DNA of 64,000 nt from Pseudomonas frederiksbergensis (lineage in GTDB: Bacteria; Pseudomonadota; Gammaproteobacteria; Pseudomonadales; Pseudomonadaceae): positions 3,904,001 through 3,968,000 of the forward strand of contig NZ_CP017886.1 in assembly GCF_001874645.1 (NCBI RefSeq), in the 5' to 3' direction. Below, piece by piece: positions 51,844 through 61,246 of this stretch (positions are counted from its first letter, which is position 1; the number at the start of each line of letters is the position of its first letter). The position numbers were made by a program, and so were the translations under genes. A model generated the notes under the pieces. That model saw only the letters and a program-made list of their open reading frames with translations. It was not told where the DNA came from and did not search any database.

Positions 51844-52755
51844 ATGAAAGAGTCTGTGCGCTTTGAAGATAAAGTCGTGATCATCACCGGCGCAGGCGGC
51901 GGCCTCGGACGGGCTCATGCGTTGTTATTCGCCAGGCAGGGCGCCAAGGTACTGGTCAATGATCTCGGTGGTTCGGCCCAAGGTGAAGGCGCCAATGCGT
52001 CGGCAGCCGACCGTGTGGTGGCAGAGATTCGTGAGGCCGGCGGCACTGCGGTGGCGAACCACGATTCGGTGACCGACGGCGACAAACTTGTGCAGCACGC
52101 CCTCGATACCTTTGGTCGCATCGACGTGGTGGTCAACAACGCGGGAATTCTGCGCGACAAGACGTTCCACAAAATGGAAGACGGCGATTGGGAGCTGGTC
52201 TATCGCGTCCATGTCGAAGGTGCTTACAAAGTCACCCGCGCCGCATGGCCGCACTTGCGTGAGCAAAACTACGGTCGAGTGATCTTCACCGCCTCGACGT
52301 CGGGCATCTATGGCAACTTCGGTCAGTCCAACTACGGCATGGCCAAACTCGGTCTTTATGGCCTGACCCGCACCCTGGCCATCGAAGGCCGCAAGAACAA
52401 CATTCTGGTCAACGCCATCGCCCCGACGGGCGGCACGCGCATGACCGAAGGCCTGATCCCGCCGCACGTCTTCGAACAGTTAAAGCCGGAACTGGTCAGC
52501 CCGCTGGTGGTGTACCTGGCCAGTGAGAACTGCCAGGAAACCTCCGGTCTGTTCGAAGTCGGCGGTGGCTGGATGGGCAAAGTGCGCTGGGAACGCAGCC
52601 TCGGCGCCGGTTTCGATCCGCGTGAGGGTTTCTCGCCTGAAGACGTCGCCGCTCATTGGCAACAGATCTGCGACTTTGAAGGCGCAGCGCATCCCAAAGA
52701 CAACATTGAAGCGTTGAGGGAGATGATGGCGAATCTGCAGAAGTATTCGCTGTAA
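51844..52755 (+). CDS. SDR-family oxidoreductase (17beta-HSD4-like)
   Basis: This 303-residue short-chain dehydrogenase has the NAD(P)-binding motif VIITGAGGGLGRAHALLFA, the NNAG motif (VVVNNAGILRDKTF), and the catalytic Ser-Tyr-Lys set in FTASTSGIYGNFGQSNYGMAK. The C-terminal extension (GWMGKVRWERSLGAGFDPR) and the long glycine-rich insertion (VNDLGGSAQGEGANA) are typical of the peroxisomal multifunctional-enzyme type of 3-hydroxyacyl-CoA dehydrogenase. ATG 51844 has GGAG eight bases upstream. It is the first gene after the intron, without an operon partner. Confidence 0.88.
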   Translation: MKESVRFEDKVVIITGAGGGLGRAHALLFARQGAKVLVNDLGGSAQGEGANASAADRVVAEIREAGGTAVANHDSVTDGDKLVQHALDTFGRIDVVVNNAGILRDKTFHKMEDGDWELVYRVHVEGAYKVTRAAWPHLREQNYGRVIFTASTSGIYGNFGQSNYGMAKLGLYGLTRTLAIEGRKNNILVNAIAPTGGTRMTEGLIPPHVFEQLKPELVSPLVVYLASENCQETSGLFEVGGGWMGKVRWERSLGAGFDPREGFSPEDVAAHWQQICDFEGAAHPKDNIEALREMMANLQKYSL

Positions 52756-52846
52756 TACCGAAGACTATTGCTGGCATGCACTCAATCACCTTTGCCTCCG
52801 CCCCCCATCGAACCCCGTGCTCACGGAGTTCTTTTATTTCGCCCAT

Positions 52847-52874
52847 AAAAAAGGCCGCTGCAAACGCAGCGGCC
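52847..52874 (-). terminator. Minus-strand intrinsic terminator without an obvious gene
   Basis: GGCCGCTGC and GCAGCGGCC (nine pairs, loop AAAC) with six A on its left, i.e. a T tract only when read on the minus strand. No recognised minus-strand gene precedes it. The 52756-53507 gap also holds a palindrome GGATAAGTCCTTATCC (53037-53052) and a REP-like decayed segment near 53225-53260. The 3' 130 bp are A+T-rich. Confidence 0.8.
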
Positions 52875-53507
52875 AAGGTAAGACGTTGGATCAAGGAGCG
52901 ACAAATCAACGTCAGTGAACACGGGGCGATGAACTGAAGGGGCTGCTTCAACTCATTTGAACTCAGTCGCAGTGCAAGCGGGCTGTTCACACTTCACTGC
53001 GTGTGCGCTTTCAGGGGGGGCGTGAAAGCCAGGCAAGGATAAGTCCTTATCCCCAAAGGAAAAATAGCGATTCTGGACAATGACTGTTACAGCCTCGGCA
53101 ACAGTCGTTGGCACACACAGCGTAGCAGCTGGCGAAGCCTGCGTTCGAGTGCGTAGCGCTCGTAAATCCTGACTGCAAGGTTGTCCTGACAAGCCGTGGC
53201 GCGTGATTTCACGACGGCTTCGCCGCCGAACGCCGCCTCCGGCAGCTGCTACGCGGTTGGCGTCTGGTACGCGTCATGCGTGTGACTGATAACCCTTCAT
53301 CCAGCCTGTTGCTCAGGCAACCGTGTTGGGGGATTGGGGGCGTGTGGTTTTATTACAGTGACCTATAAAATATTGATGTTTCTTCGTGTGATACAAGATT
53401 GGAAAGAACTATTGAGTTTTTAAGGGGGAGTGGGTGTGCTTTAAATTGGCCAATTGAATAAATCAGCGGCGGTGTGCCGTTTTATCAAGTGCCAAAAGGA
53501 AGAGTGC

Positions 53508-55982
53508 ATGAGCGTTAATAGTGTAAAGGCGGTGTTGAATAATGAAGTCCAGGGTGCACTTCTGCGCCCCTCCAGGCGAGCGATGGTTGAGCACTCTCAT
53601 CGGATGCCAGACTGGCTACAGCGCGCAAGCGAAGAAGATCGTCAGTACTATTTCGATGTCGAACAGTCTCTGGCAAAGAAAGAACAAGCGCTGGATGAGT
53701 TACTGGGTGAAACCAAATCCCTGAAAGCTTTTGCACATTTCTATGCCCGAGAGATTGTCAGAATTCTCACCGGCGAAGTCATCGAACCGGAGCAGATGTT
53801 GGTCAGCGTTCGCCATACGTTCTATGTCGGGGAGCAGAAGGTTGTTCAAGCCAATCGCCTGACGCTTCCCGAGTTTATGATCAACGGTGTGTATGACCCG
53901 GCTACTGTTCCGCTGGAGATCACCCTTGAAGGCGAAAAGTTGCCCTCAGGTTTTACCGAGCAAGATCTTCTGGACGCGATGGGCAACGCGAGTATGCGTT
54001 CGTTGTATGCCGAGAAGTTTCAAGAGAAATACCGCAGTGAGGCGGTATTGCACGCTCAGCAGGCCGTGCTGGACAGTCGTACGGACCTGAGTTTGTTCAG
54101 CGCGAAATTGCAGGGGCATATCGGCGACAACAGTCTCGATATCGTCGAGCGGGCCAGCCAGGGGGCCGAGAATCACACGCTGGGGAGCCTGACACTTGTT
54201 GGTTCAGAAACCGCGTTGCGAGGAATGATTGTTTATTGCGGGCCAGAAGGTGAAGACGGTTCTTGCGTTCTCTATTCGCCGGAAGCTCCTGGGGGCCAGG
54301 TCTGGTACGAGTTCATCAGCATCAAGCAACTGAACTTTCATGTCATTGACCTGACGCGTCTGCCCGAAGGACGCAGCTACTTGCTCCAGCAATCTCACGT
54401 CAGTGATCGAGGCCGTCTCGATGCGTATATGCGGCGTATACAGGAGCTGCCAGTTCTATGGCGCGGTATCCAGCGCGACCCTTGGCCGGCGTACGGTCCC
54501 GGTGCATTACGCCAGGCTGTTTTACTCGATGTCGGTTGGTTGCTGGGGGAACTGGAGGCGGTCGTTCCCGCCGGTTATCGCTCGGCCTCGTCCTACCAAC
54601 GACAGTATTTCGCTCGGCTGAACACCGAACTCAAAGCGCTGATCCAGCTTGCCACCCGCGAGACGGCGCTGATCAGCTATGAGAAGTTTGCGTTCAACCT
54701 CATTAAACAGAGAGTTGAAGATATTCTGCTGGAACACGGTGAAACAGTTGTTGTGAATCCCGATCTGATGGTCGTGGAGCTGGACGACTCGCAAGTGTTG
54801 ACCTTGTCTCAACTCATCATCAAGGAACATCACATCACGCAAGAGAGCGGGCCGATACATAACCCGGGTCTCTACCCAACACTTCGTTTGTTGGACGGCC
54901 ATCCAGCCATCTCCGATCAGTTGATGTCCGACGTATTGATGAACTACATCGTGGGCTGGTCGAAGACCTTGCGTCCGGGCGAAAAATATATCGGCATGCT
55001 GTCCGCAGACTATCGGGATACCAACGCACCCGGTTACGCGCTGAAACGCGATGTATATGTAAACGTGCAACTGCATGAAATGCAGCGTGCCGCGTTATCG
55101 GAGCTGTTCAGCGGCAGACTGAGTCAACAGCAAAGTTGGGGGATCGACGAGGCCATTGACCGATTGCGCGAACCGGAACCCTCTGATCGCTGGGACGATG
55201 AAGAGCCTGAATCTCCCCAACGCAACGGTGTGTACACGTTTCATCTGGACGGTCGCAGGATCGAAGGCGTTTATGTTTTTCGCCGGATGAACGACGGTGT
55301 GGCCGAGGACTTGCTGTATACCCCTCATGCCCCGGATGACCGATGGTTTCGACCGCTGGCCGAGTTCGCCAGGTCGGTCAAAGTGAAGGGTTTAGGCCGT
55401 TATTACTGCAAGCGCACCACGTTCACCGACCGACGGGTGGTCAAGGCTTACATCGAAAAAGTGCAGCGCAGCAGTGTCGACGTTGAGCCGCCACACCTGC
55501 AATTTGATAGCCGCGTACGTGATTTTTCTCGTTGTTACGCCGACATGATCGACCGGGTGATTAACGGCGTCGATGCTCAAACCACGAGTCTTGCCGAGCT
55601 GGTCGGCAAACTGGTTTATGACGCTACAGTAGCGGCTGTCACCGTCGTAGGCTGTGTGTTCCCGCCGATTGGTTTTGGACTGAGCGCCGTCGTGATTGCA
55701 AAAGGGGTACTCGATGGAGCCAAGGCTTACCACGAAGGTAATCATCAAGTGCTGTTCGCAAGCTACCTGGATTGCATGCTGGAACTGGCCACGATGCGCA
55801 TCGGCAAGTTGGGGTTCTCGCCCGTACAGAAGGCGATTGCCAGACAGTTAGGTGATGCGAATACCTGTTTGAGCGTTGTCTCCGCGTTCAGTGGAAAAAA
55901 GGCGGATCTCGCGGTGATGACCGAGTTGATGAAGCAGGCACTGGCGGAGCCTGAGTCCAGCGAGCGCACGATCCTGATGTAA
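53508..55982 (+). CDS. DUF6543 (dermonecrotic-toxin-like) protein, candidate secreted toxin
   Basis: This 824-residue protein resembles the N-terminal domain of large Pseudomonas dermonecrotic/Mcf-like toxins (DUF6543): MPDWLQRASEEDRQYYFDVE near residue 32, followed by a long helical segment. Residues ~240-315 and ~587-656 are related copies: VLYSPEAPGGQVWYEF with YMRRIQE, and LLYTPHAPDDRWFRPLAEF with YIEKVQ. A hydrophobic stretch (AAVTVVGCVFPPIGFGLSAV, ~700-735) could be a membrane-inserting hairpin. No Sec signal or recognisable enzymatic domain is seen, and it is far shorter than full-length relatives. ATG 53508 has AGGA seven bases upstream; 53454 is an alternative. No immunity gene adjoins it. 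Confidence 0.7.
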   Translation: MSVNSVKAVLNNEVQGALLRPSRRAMVEHSHRMPDWLQRASEEDRQYYFDVEQSLAKKEQALDELLGETKSLKAFAHFYAREIVRILTGEVIEPEQMLVSVRHTFYVGEQKVVQANRLTLPEFMINGVYDPATVPLEITLEGEKLPSGFTEQDLLDAMGNASMRSLYAEKFQEKYRSEAVLHAQQAVLDSRTDLSLFSAKLQGHIGDNSLDIVERASQGAENHTLGSLTLVGSETALRGMIVYCGPEGEDGSCVLYSPEAPGGQVWYEFISIKQLNFHVIDLTRLPEGRSYLLQQSHVSDRGRLDAYMRRIQELPVLWRGIQRDPWPAYGPGALRQAVLLDVGWLLGELEAVVPAGYRSASSYQRQYFARLNTELKALIQLATRETALISYEKFAFNLIKQRVEDILLEHGETVVVNPDLMVVELDDSQVLTLSQLIIKEHHITQESGPIHNPGLYPTLRLLDGHPAISDQLMSDVLMNYIVGWSKTLRPGEKYIGMLSADYRDTNAPGYALKRDVYVNVQLHEMQRAALSELFSGRLSQQQSWGIDEAIDRLREPEPSDRWDDEEPESPQRNGVYTFHLDGRRIEGVYVFRRMNDGVAEDLLYTPHAPDDRWFRPLAEFARSVKVKGLGRYYCKRTTFTDRRVVKAYIEKVQRSSVDVEPPHLQFDSRVRDFSRCYADMIDRVINGVDAQTTSLAELVGKLVYDATVAAVTVVGCVFPPIGFGLSAVVIAKGVLDGAKAYHEGNHQVLFASYLDCMLELATMRIGKLGFSPVQKAIARQLGDANTCLSVVSAFSGKKADLAVMTELMKQALAEPESSERTILM

Positions 55983-56005
55983 GCACGGCGTTCGGTTTCG
56001 AACGA

Positions 56006-56812
56006 TCAACCGATACAGGCGGGTGGCTCATACCCCATCCGCCAACTCACGGCTCGGGTCGCCGCCAGCAATCGCTGCGCCGCCGGGCCGTTTTCGTCGG
56101 CGTGGAACAATGACGTCGGGCCGACAATGGTCAGCACCGCCGCCACCTGGCCGACGGCATTGAACACGGGTGCCGAGAGCGCATCGACTCCCGGCATCAG
56201 CAAACCATGGACATGATGCAGACCACGTTCGCGGATCTGTTCACATAAAGTCGCGTAGACCTGGTCATCGGCCAAGGGGTGGGCTGCTGTTGCCTGTCGT
56301 TCCAGTTCCCGTAACTCGATGGTTTCGCGGTTCGGCAAATAAGCGCTGAACACCAGGCCGGTGGATGAACTGAGCAGCGGCAGTACCGAACCGAGTTGCG
56401 TGACCACCGTCACCGCGCGCACGGCGGGCTCGATATGCACCACAGTTGCGCCCTGGTTGCCCCACACCGCGAGGAAGCAGGTTTCGTTCAGGTCGTCGCG
56501 CAACTCGGCCAGCGGCAGGGCCGCGACTTTCAGCACGTCCATACTGTTTAAAGCGGCCAAGCCGACGCGTAAGGCTTCGCGGCCGAGACCGTAATGGTTG
56601 GTGGCGGTGTTTTGTTCGGCAAAGCCACTGGCGATCAACGCCTGCAAATAGCGGTGAACCTTGCTGGCTGGCATCTGCACGTGTTCGGCCAGGCGCGACA
56701 ACGAAGTGGAGGGCGACAACTCGGCCAAGGCCTTGAGGATATCGGTGCCGACCTCGGCCGAGCGGACTTTCTGTTTACCGTTGTCGGCGGTGCTGCTGCG
56801 AGGCTTTTCCAT
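56006..56812 (-). CDS. hmgR: IclR-family repressor of homogentisate genes, HmgR
   Basis: This 268-residue IclR-type regulator has an N-terminal winged helix (about 18-80; DILKALAELSPSTSLSRLAE, MPASKVHRYLQALIASGFAE) and a C-terminal effector domain (about 90-260; YGLGREALRVGLAALNSMDV, LPLLSSSTGLVF, PGVDALSAPVFNAVGQVA). In P. putida HmgR represses hmgABC and releases on homogentisate. Divergence from hmgA and a 17-bp palindrome between them support the same role here. Confidence 0.92.
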   Translation of the reverse strand: MEKPRSSTADNGKQKVRSAEVGTDILKALAELSPSTSLSRLAEHVQMPASKVHRYLQALIASGFAEQNTATNHYGLGREALRVGLAALNSMDVLKVAALPLAELRDDLNETCFLAVWGNQGATVVHIEPAVRAVTVVTQLGSVLPLLSSSTGLVFSAYLPNRETIELRELERQATAAHPLADDQVYATLCEQIRERGLHHVHGLLMPGVDALSAPVFNAVGQVAAVLTIVGPTSLFHADENGPAAQRLLAATRAVSWRMGYEPPACIG

Positions 56813-56874
56813 GGAGGCGGTGTGATCCCGGGACGAATGGGCGTCTTTATAGCTTGACGGTCAATACCAATCAA

Positions 56875-56891
56875 ATTACGTTATGCGTAAT
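56875..56891. promoter_or_regulatory. HmgR operator, 17-bp palindrome
   Basis: ATTACG-TTATG-CGTAAT is a perfect six-base inverted repeat with a five-base centre, between hmgR and hmgA. A half-site ATTACG follows five bases later at 56895-56900. P. putida HmgR is reported to bind a 17-bp palindrome in this region. Confidence 0.82.
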
Positions 56892-56977
56892 CGAATTACG
56901 ATAAAAATAACCCGGGCGTGCCGAGACTTCTGAAAAGGAGCCAAGGGCCACGGCCTACTCCCTGTTCAGGAGGCTCC

Positions 56978-58282
56978 ATGAACCTCGATTCAACGGCGCC
57001 AGCGCTGGTTTACCAGTCAGGTTTCGGCAACGAATTCAGCAGCGAAGCGCTGCCCGGCGCACTGCCCGTCGGCCAGAACTCCCCGCAAAAAGCCCCTTAC
57101 GGTCTCTACACTGAACTGTTCTCCGGTACCGCGTTCACCATGGCGCGCAGTGAAGCGCGACGCACCTGGATGTACCGCATTCAGCCGTCGGCCAATCACC
57201 CGTCGTTCGTTAAGCTGGAGCGGCAATTGGCCGGCGGACCGCTGGGCGAAGTGACGCCCAATCGCCTGCGCTGGAACCCGTTGGAGATTCCTGCCGAGCC
57301 GACCGATTTCATCGACGGTCTGGTGAGCATGGCGGCCAACTCGGGTTCGGAAAAACCGGCCGGGATCAGCATTTATCACTACCGCGCCAATCGCTCCATG
57401 GAGCGGGTGTTCTTCAACGCCGATGGCGAGTGGTTGCTGGTGCCGGAGCTGGGTCGGTTGCGCATCGCCACCGAGCTCGGCGTGCTGGAGCTGGAACCGC
57501 TGGAAATCGCCGTGCTGCCGCGCGGTTTGAAATTCCGCATCGAATTGCTCGACCCGCAAGCCCGCGGCTATCTGGCCGAGAACCACGGCGCGCCGCTGCG
57601 CCTGCCGGACCTCGGGCCGATTGGCAGCAACGGTCTGGCCAATCCACGGGACTTCCTGACCCCGGTCGCTCACTATGAAGACCTCAAGCAACCGACCACT
57701 CTGGTACAGAAATTCCTCGGTGAGTTGTGGGGCTGCGAGCTCGACCATTCGCCGCTGAACGTGGTCGCCTGGCACGGCAATAATGTGCCGTACAAATATG
57801 ACCTGCGTCGCTTCAACACCATTGGCACGGTCAGCTTCGATCACCCGGACCCGTCGATCTTCACCGTGCTGACGTCGCCGACCAGCGTCCACGGTCTGGC
57901 CAACCTCGATTTCGTGATCTTCCCGCCGCGCTGGATGGTCGCCGAGAACACCTTCCGTCCACCCTGGTTCCACCGCAACCTGATGAACGAATTCATGGGC
58001 CTGATCCAGGGCACCTACGACGCCAAGGCCGAAGGTTTCCTGCCGGGTGGCGCGTCGTTGCACAGCTGCATGAGCGCCCACGGTCCGGATGGCGAAACCT
58101 GCACCAAGGCGATCAATGCCGAGCTGGCGCCGAGCAAATTCGACAACACCATGGCCTTCATGTTCGAGACCAGCCAGGTGTTGCGCCCAAGCCGCTTTGC
58201 CCTCGAGTGCCCGCAACTGCAAAACACCTACGATGCTTGCTGGGCCTCGCTGCCCGCGACTTTCAACCCGAATCGGAGATAA
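56978..58282 (+). CDS. hmgA: Homogentisate 1,2-dioxygenase
   Basis: HmgA is the Fe(II) dioxygenase opening the ring of homogentisate to maleylacetoacetate, the central step of phenylalanine and tyrosine catabolism. The 434-residue cupin-like protein shows [20 protein letters not shown] at the N-terminus and the metal/catalytic region [29 protein letters not shown] and [15 protein letters not shown] 56978 has CAGGAGG six bases upstream; an upstream in-frame codon at 56918 is rejected. It heads the hmg operon. Loss of this gene causes brown pyomelanin in pseudomonads. Confidence 0.96.
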   Translation: MNLDSTAPALVYQSGFGNEFSSEALPGALPVGQNSPQKAPYGLYTELFSGTAFTMARSEARRTWMYRIQPSANHPSFVKLERQLAGGPLGEVTPNRLRWNPLEIPAEPTDFIDGLVSMAANSGSEKPAGISIYHYRANRSMERVFFNADGEWLLVPELGRLRIATELGVLELEPLEIAVLPRGLKFRIELLDPQARGYLAENHGAPLRLPDLGPIGSNGLANPRDFLTPVAHYEDLKQPTTLVQKFLGELWGCELDHSPLNVVAWHGNNVPYKYDLRRFNTIGTVSFDHPDPSIFTVLTSPTSVHGLANLDFVIFPPRWMVAENTFRPPWFHRNLMNEFMGLIQGTYDAKAEGFLPGGASLHSCMSAHGPDGETCTKAINAELAPSKFDNTMAFMFETSQVLRPSRFALECPQLQNTYDACWASLPATFNPNRR

Positions 58283-58285
58283 CCC

Positions 58286-59590
58286 ATGACTCAGACCACC
58301 CCCACTCGTAGCTGGGTTGCCTCCGCCAACGGCCACGCCGACTTCCCGTTGCAAAACCTGCCGTTGGGTGTGTTCAGCACAAAGGGTTCGGCGCCGCGCA
58401 GCGGTGTGGCGATCGGCGAGCATATTTTCGATCTGCAAGCGGCGCTCGAAGCCGGTCTGTTTGACGGGGCGGCGCGCACGGCCGTTGAAGCCACCGGTGG
58501 CGGTCAGCTGAACGCGTTCTTCGACCTCGGTCGGGGTGCCCGTGTGGCCCTGCGTGAGCGTTTGCTGGAACTGTTCGCTGAAGGCAGCACCCTGCACGGC
58601 AAGATCGAAGCCCAGGGCGCAAAACTGCTGCCATTGGCCGCCGATTGCCAGATGCACCTGCCAGCGAAGATCAATGACTACACCGACTTCTACGTCGGTA
58701 TCGAGCACGCGCAAAACGTCGGCAAACTGTTCCGCCCGGACAACCCGTTGCTGCCGAACTACAAGTACGTACCGATCGGCTACCACGGCCGTGCGTCGAC
58801 CATTCGCCCGTCCGGCACCGACGTGCGTCGTCCAAAAGGTCAGACCCTGCCGGCCGGCCAGACCGAACCAACGTTTGGCCCTTGCGCGCGCCTGGACTAT
58901 GAGCTGGAGCTTGGCATCTGGATTGGCCAGGGCAATGAGATGGGCGATTCGATTGCCATCGGCGACGCCGCCGAGCACATCGCCGGTTTCTGCCTGCTCA
59001 ATGACTGGTCGGCGCGCGACATTCAAGCCTGGGAATATCAGCCACTGGGTCCGTTCCTGTCGAAAAGCTTCATCACCAGCATCTCGCCGTGGGTTGTCAC
59101 CGCTGAAGCGCTGGAACCGTTCCGTCGTGCCCAACCGGCGCGTCCCGAGGGCGATCCGCAGCCGCTGCCGTACTTGTTCGACAAGCGCGATCAGGCGGGC
59201 GGCGCCTTCGATATCGAACTGGAAGTGCTGCTGCTCACCGAAGCCATGCGCGAACAGAACCTGCCAGCCCATCGCCTCACGCTGAGTAATACCCAACACA
59301 TGTACTGGACCGTGGCGCAACTGGTCGCGCACCACAGCGTTAACGGTTGCCAGTTGCAGGCCGGTGACCTGTTTGGTTCTGGCACCTTGTCGGGGCCGGA
59401 AAACGGTCAGTTCGGCAGCCTGCTGGAAATCACCGAAGGCGGTAAAAAGCCGATCGAGCTGGCGTCGGGCGAGGTGCGCAAGTTCCTTGAAGACGGCGAC
59501 GAAATCATCCTGCGCGCACGCTGCAGCCGTGACGGTTTCGCCTCCATTGGTTTCGGCGAATGCCGCGGCAAAATCCTGCCAGCACGCTAG
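58286..59590 (+). CDS. fahA: Fumarylacetoacetase
   Basis: This enzyme (HmgB) hydrolyses fumarylacetoacetate to fumarate and acetoacetate. The 434-residue protein has an N-terminal beta domain (FPLQNLPLGVFSTKGS) and the FAH catalytic domain: DFYVGIEHAQNVGKLFRP, YHGRASTIRPSG, DYELELGIWIGQGNEMGDSI (metal ligands Glu) and NDWSARDIQAWEYQPLGPFL. C-terminal GSGTLSGPENGQFGSLLE and GDEIILRARCSRDGFASIGF are conserved. It begins three bases after hmgA and is followed by maiA, so the three enzymes form one operon. Confidence 0.96.
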   Translation: MTQTTPTRSWVASANGHADFPLQNLPLGVFSTKGSAPRSGVAIGEHIFDLQAALEAGLFDGAARTAVEATGGGQLNAFFDLGRGARVALRERLLELFAEGSTLHGKIEAQGAKLLPLAADCQMHLPAKINDYTDFYVGIEHAQNVGKLFRPDNPLLPNYKYVPIGYHGRASTIRPSGTDVRRPKGQTLPAGQTEPTFGPCARLDYELELGIWIGQGNEMGDSIAIGDAAEHIAGFCLLNDWSARDIQAWEYQPLGPFLSKSFITSISPWVVTAEALEPFRRAQPARPEGDPQPLPYLFDKRDQAGGAFDIELEVLLLTEAMREQNLPAHRLTLSNTQHMYWTVAQLVAHHSVNGCQLQAGDLFGSGTLSGPENGQFGSLLEITEGGKKPIELASGEVRKFLEDGDEIILRARCSRDGFASIGFGECRGKILPAR

Positions 59591-59602
59591 GAGGTTCAGG
59601 CT

Positions 59603-60241
59603 ATGGAGCTGTTTACTTACTATCGCTCGACGTCGTCCTTTCGGGTGCGCATTGCCCTGGCACTCAAAGGGCTGGAATACCAGGCGCTGCCGATCAATTT
59701 GATCGCGCCGCAAGGTGGCGAACACCAGCAACCGGCTTATCTGCAGATCAACCCGCAAGGCCGGGTGCCGGCCTTGCGCACCGATGAAGGCGAGTTACTG
59801 ATCCAGTCCCCGGCGATCATCGAGTACCTGGAGGAGCGTTATCCACAGGTGCCGCTTTTGTCCAAAGACCTGGCCAAACGCGCGCATGAGCGCGCGGTGG
59901 CGGCGTTGATCGGTTGTGACATTCATCCGCTGCACAACGTCAGCGTGCTCAATCAGCTGCGCCAGCTCGGTCACGATGAGCCGCAGGTGGTGCAGTGGAT
60001 CGGCCACTGGATCACTCAGGGGCTGTCGGCAGTCGAGCACTTGATTGGCGACGACGGTTACTGCTTCGGCAGCGCACCTGGGCTGGCAGATATCTACTTG
60101 ATCGCGCAGCTGTACGCGGCGGAGCGTTTCAACATTTCCCTTGAGGCTTATCCACGGATTCGCCGGGTCGCGGCGCTGGCGGTGCAGCATCCAGCGTTTA
60201 TCAAAGCCCACCCGGCCAATCAGCCCGATACCCCGAAATAA
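59603..60241 (+). CDS. maiA: Maleylacetoacetate isomerase
   Basis: This GST-fold enzyme (HmgC, zeta class) isomerises maleylacetoacetate to fumarylacetoacetate with glutathione. The 212-residue protein has the N-terminal thioredoxin-like domain with the zeta-class active-site region YYRSTSSFRVRIALALKG (first residues) and NPQGRVPALRTDEGELLIQS. The C-terminal helical domain contains CDIHPLHNVSVL and GSAPGLADIYLIAQLYAAER. In most zeta-class enzymes the motif is SSCS; here it is STSSF, which keeps the catalytic Ser. It completes the hmg operon. Confidence 0.94.
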   Translation: MELFTYYRSTSSFRVRIALALKGLEYQALPINLIAPQGGEHQQPAYLQINPQGRVPALRTDEGELLIQSPAIIEYLEERYPQVPLLSKDLAKRAHERAVAALIGCDIHPLHNVSVLNQLRQLGHDEPQVVQWIGHWITQGLSAVEHLIGDDGYCFGSAPGLADIYLIAQLYAAERFNISLEAYPRIRRVAALAVQHPAFIKAHPANQPDTPK

Positions 60242-60259
60242 CGCTGCAATCTTTTGCCT

Positions 60260-61063
60260 TCAATGCACGATGGAATTAGGCGGCAAATGTCCCAGCCGGT
60301 CGGTCAGGCGGATGCGCTGGATCGGGTCGTCGCTGAGCAACAAGGCATGCTCCAGGTCGAAACGCTCGGCGTTGGGGCAGTCCAGCCGTTGATAGAGGCT
60401 GGCGCGGGCCAGGTAGTCGCTGACGCAGGCATTGCCGAGCTCCAGCACCCGCTCGGCATCGATCAGCGCGTCGATGTTGTCGTCGTTGGCTAAATGCAAC
60501 TGGCGCAAGTTGCGCGACAGTCGCTGGAGCATCTGGATCGGTTCGCTCGTGAGCAGATGCTCGGCGTTGAGCGGCATGTTTGGGCCGTACTGACGTTGCA
60601 GCAGCTCGCGGCAGTCGTTGGGGTACAAGCGCCGACCGCCACAGGGGTCGAGCAAATGATCGGCGCCCGGCACCCTCAACAGAAAGTGCCCGGGAAAATT
60701 GACTCCAACCATTGGGATCTCCAACCGTCGGGCCAACTCCAGCGCGATCAAACCGAGTGCCAGCGGTTGCCCGCGTCGGCGTTCAAGCACCTTATTGAGC
60801 AGCGCCACCTGCGGGCGCAGCGGGGTGGATTCGTCCTGTTGATAACCCATGTCATTGAGTCGCCGCAACAACGGTTGGGCCAACTCGCTGACCGGCAACA
60901 TGGGTAAACCAGCACTGACCCGTTGTTCCAGTTCCTTGAATTGCTCCAGCAGCACCTCGGGCTTCACCTGCGGATCGTGCTCGGCAGAGATCCACAGCGC
61001 CGCTTCGAAGAGCGCCGGTGGCGAGCGTTGCAGACAGGCGAAAAAAGCGTGGCGCGGGTTCAT
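60260..61063 (-). CDS. SirB1-family protein (transglutaminase-like domain)
   Basis: This 267-residue protein resembles E. coli SirB1/YchA, an uncharacterised family with a transglutaminase-like core and TPR-like end. Visible blocks are RRGQPLALGLIALELARRLE and VGVNFPGHFLLRVPGADHLL followed by DPCGG, and a C-terminal helical repeat (RVLELGNACVSDYLARASLY). The conserved histidine and aspartate are present but the usual cysteine nucleophile is not evident. ATG 61063 is chosen over the TTG one codon upstream. It converges with maiA and is divergent from ldh. Confidence 0.85.
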   Translation of the reverse strand: MNPRHAFFACLQRSPPALFEAALWISAEHDPQVKPEVLLEQFKELEQRVSAGLPMLPVSELAQPLLRRLNDMGYQQDESTPLRPQVALLNKVLERRRGQPLALGLIALELARRLEIPMVGVNFPGHFLLRVPGADHLLDPCGGRRLYPNDCRELLQRQYGPNMPLNAEHLLTSEPIQMLQRLSRNLRQLHLANDDNIDALIDAERVLELGNACVSDYLARASLYQRLDCPNAERFDLEHALLLSDDPIQRIRLTDRLGHLPPNSIVH

Positions 61064-61246
61064 CAAAATCTCCGGCGGATGCCTCGTTTTAGCCCCGTCT
61101 CAAGCATTCGTCCAGTGCTGTACACATGCCGTTGCAGGTTATGTCTAAAGGCTGTAAACCCCTCTCTGCTTATTCCGGTGCGCTTCAGCAATTTTCAGCC
61201 GCAGGCCTATACTGGCGACTACAAGAAGTGATTCGGGAGCCCTACG

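Noticed and set aside
52953..53192. A 79-codon minus-strand frame before the orphan terminator
   Set aside because: It starts with TTG, has no ribosome binding site and no recognisable sequence; kept only as a possible transcript region.
57017..59758. A 913-codon open frame on the minus strand
   Set aside because: It is antisense to hmgA-fahA across both genes, has composition typical of a GC-rich shadow frame, no ribosome binding site and no recognisable domain.
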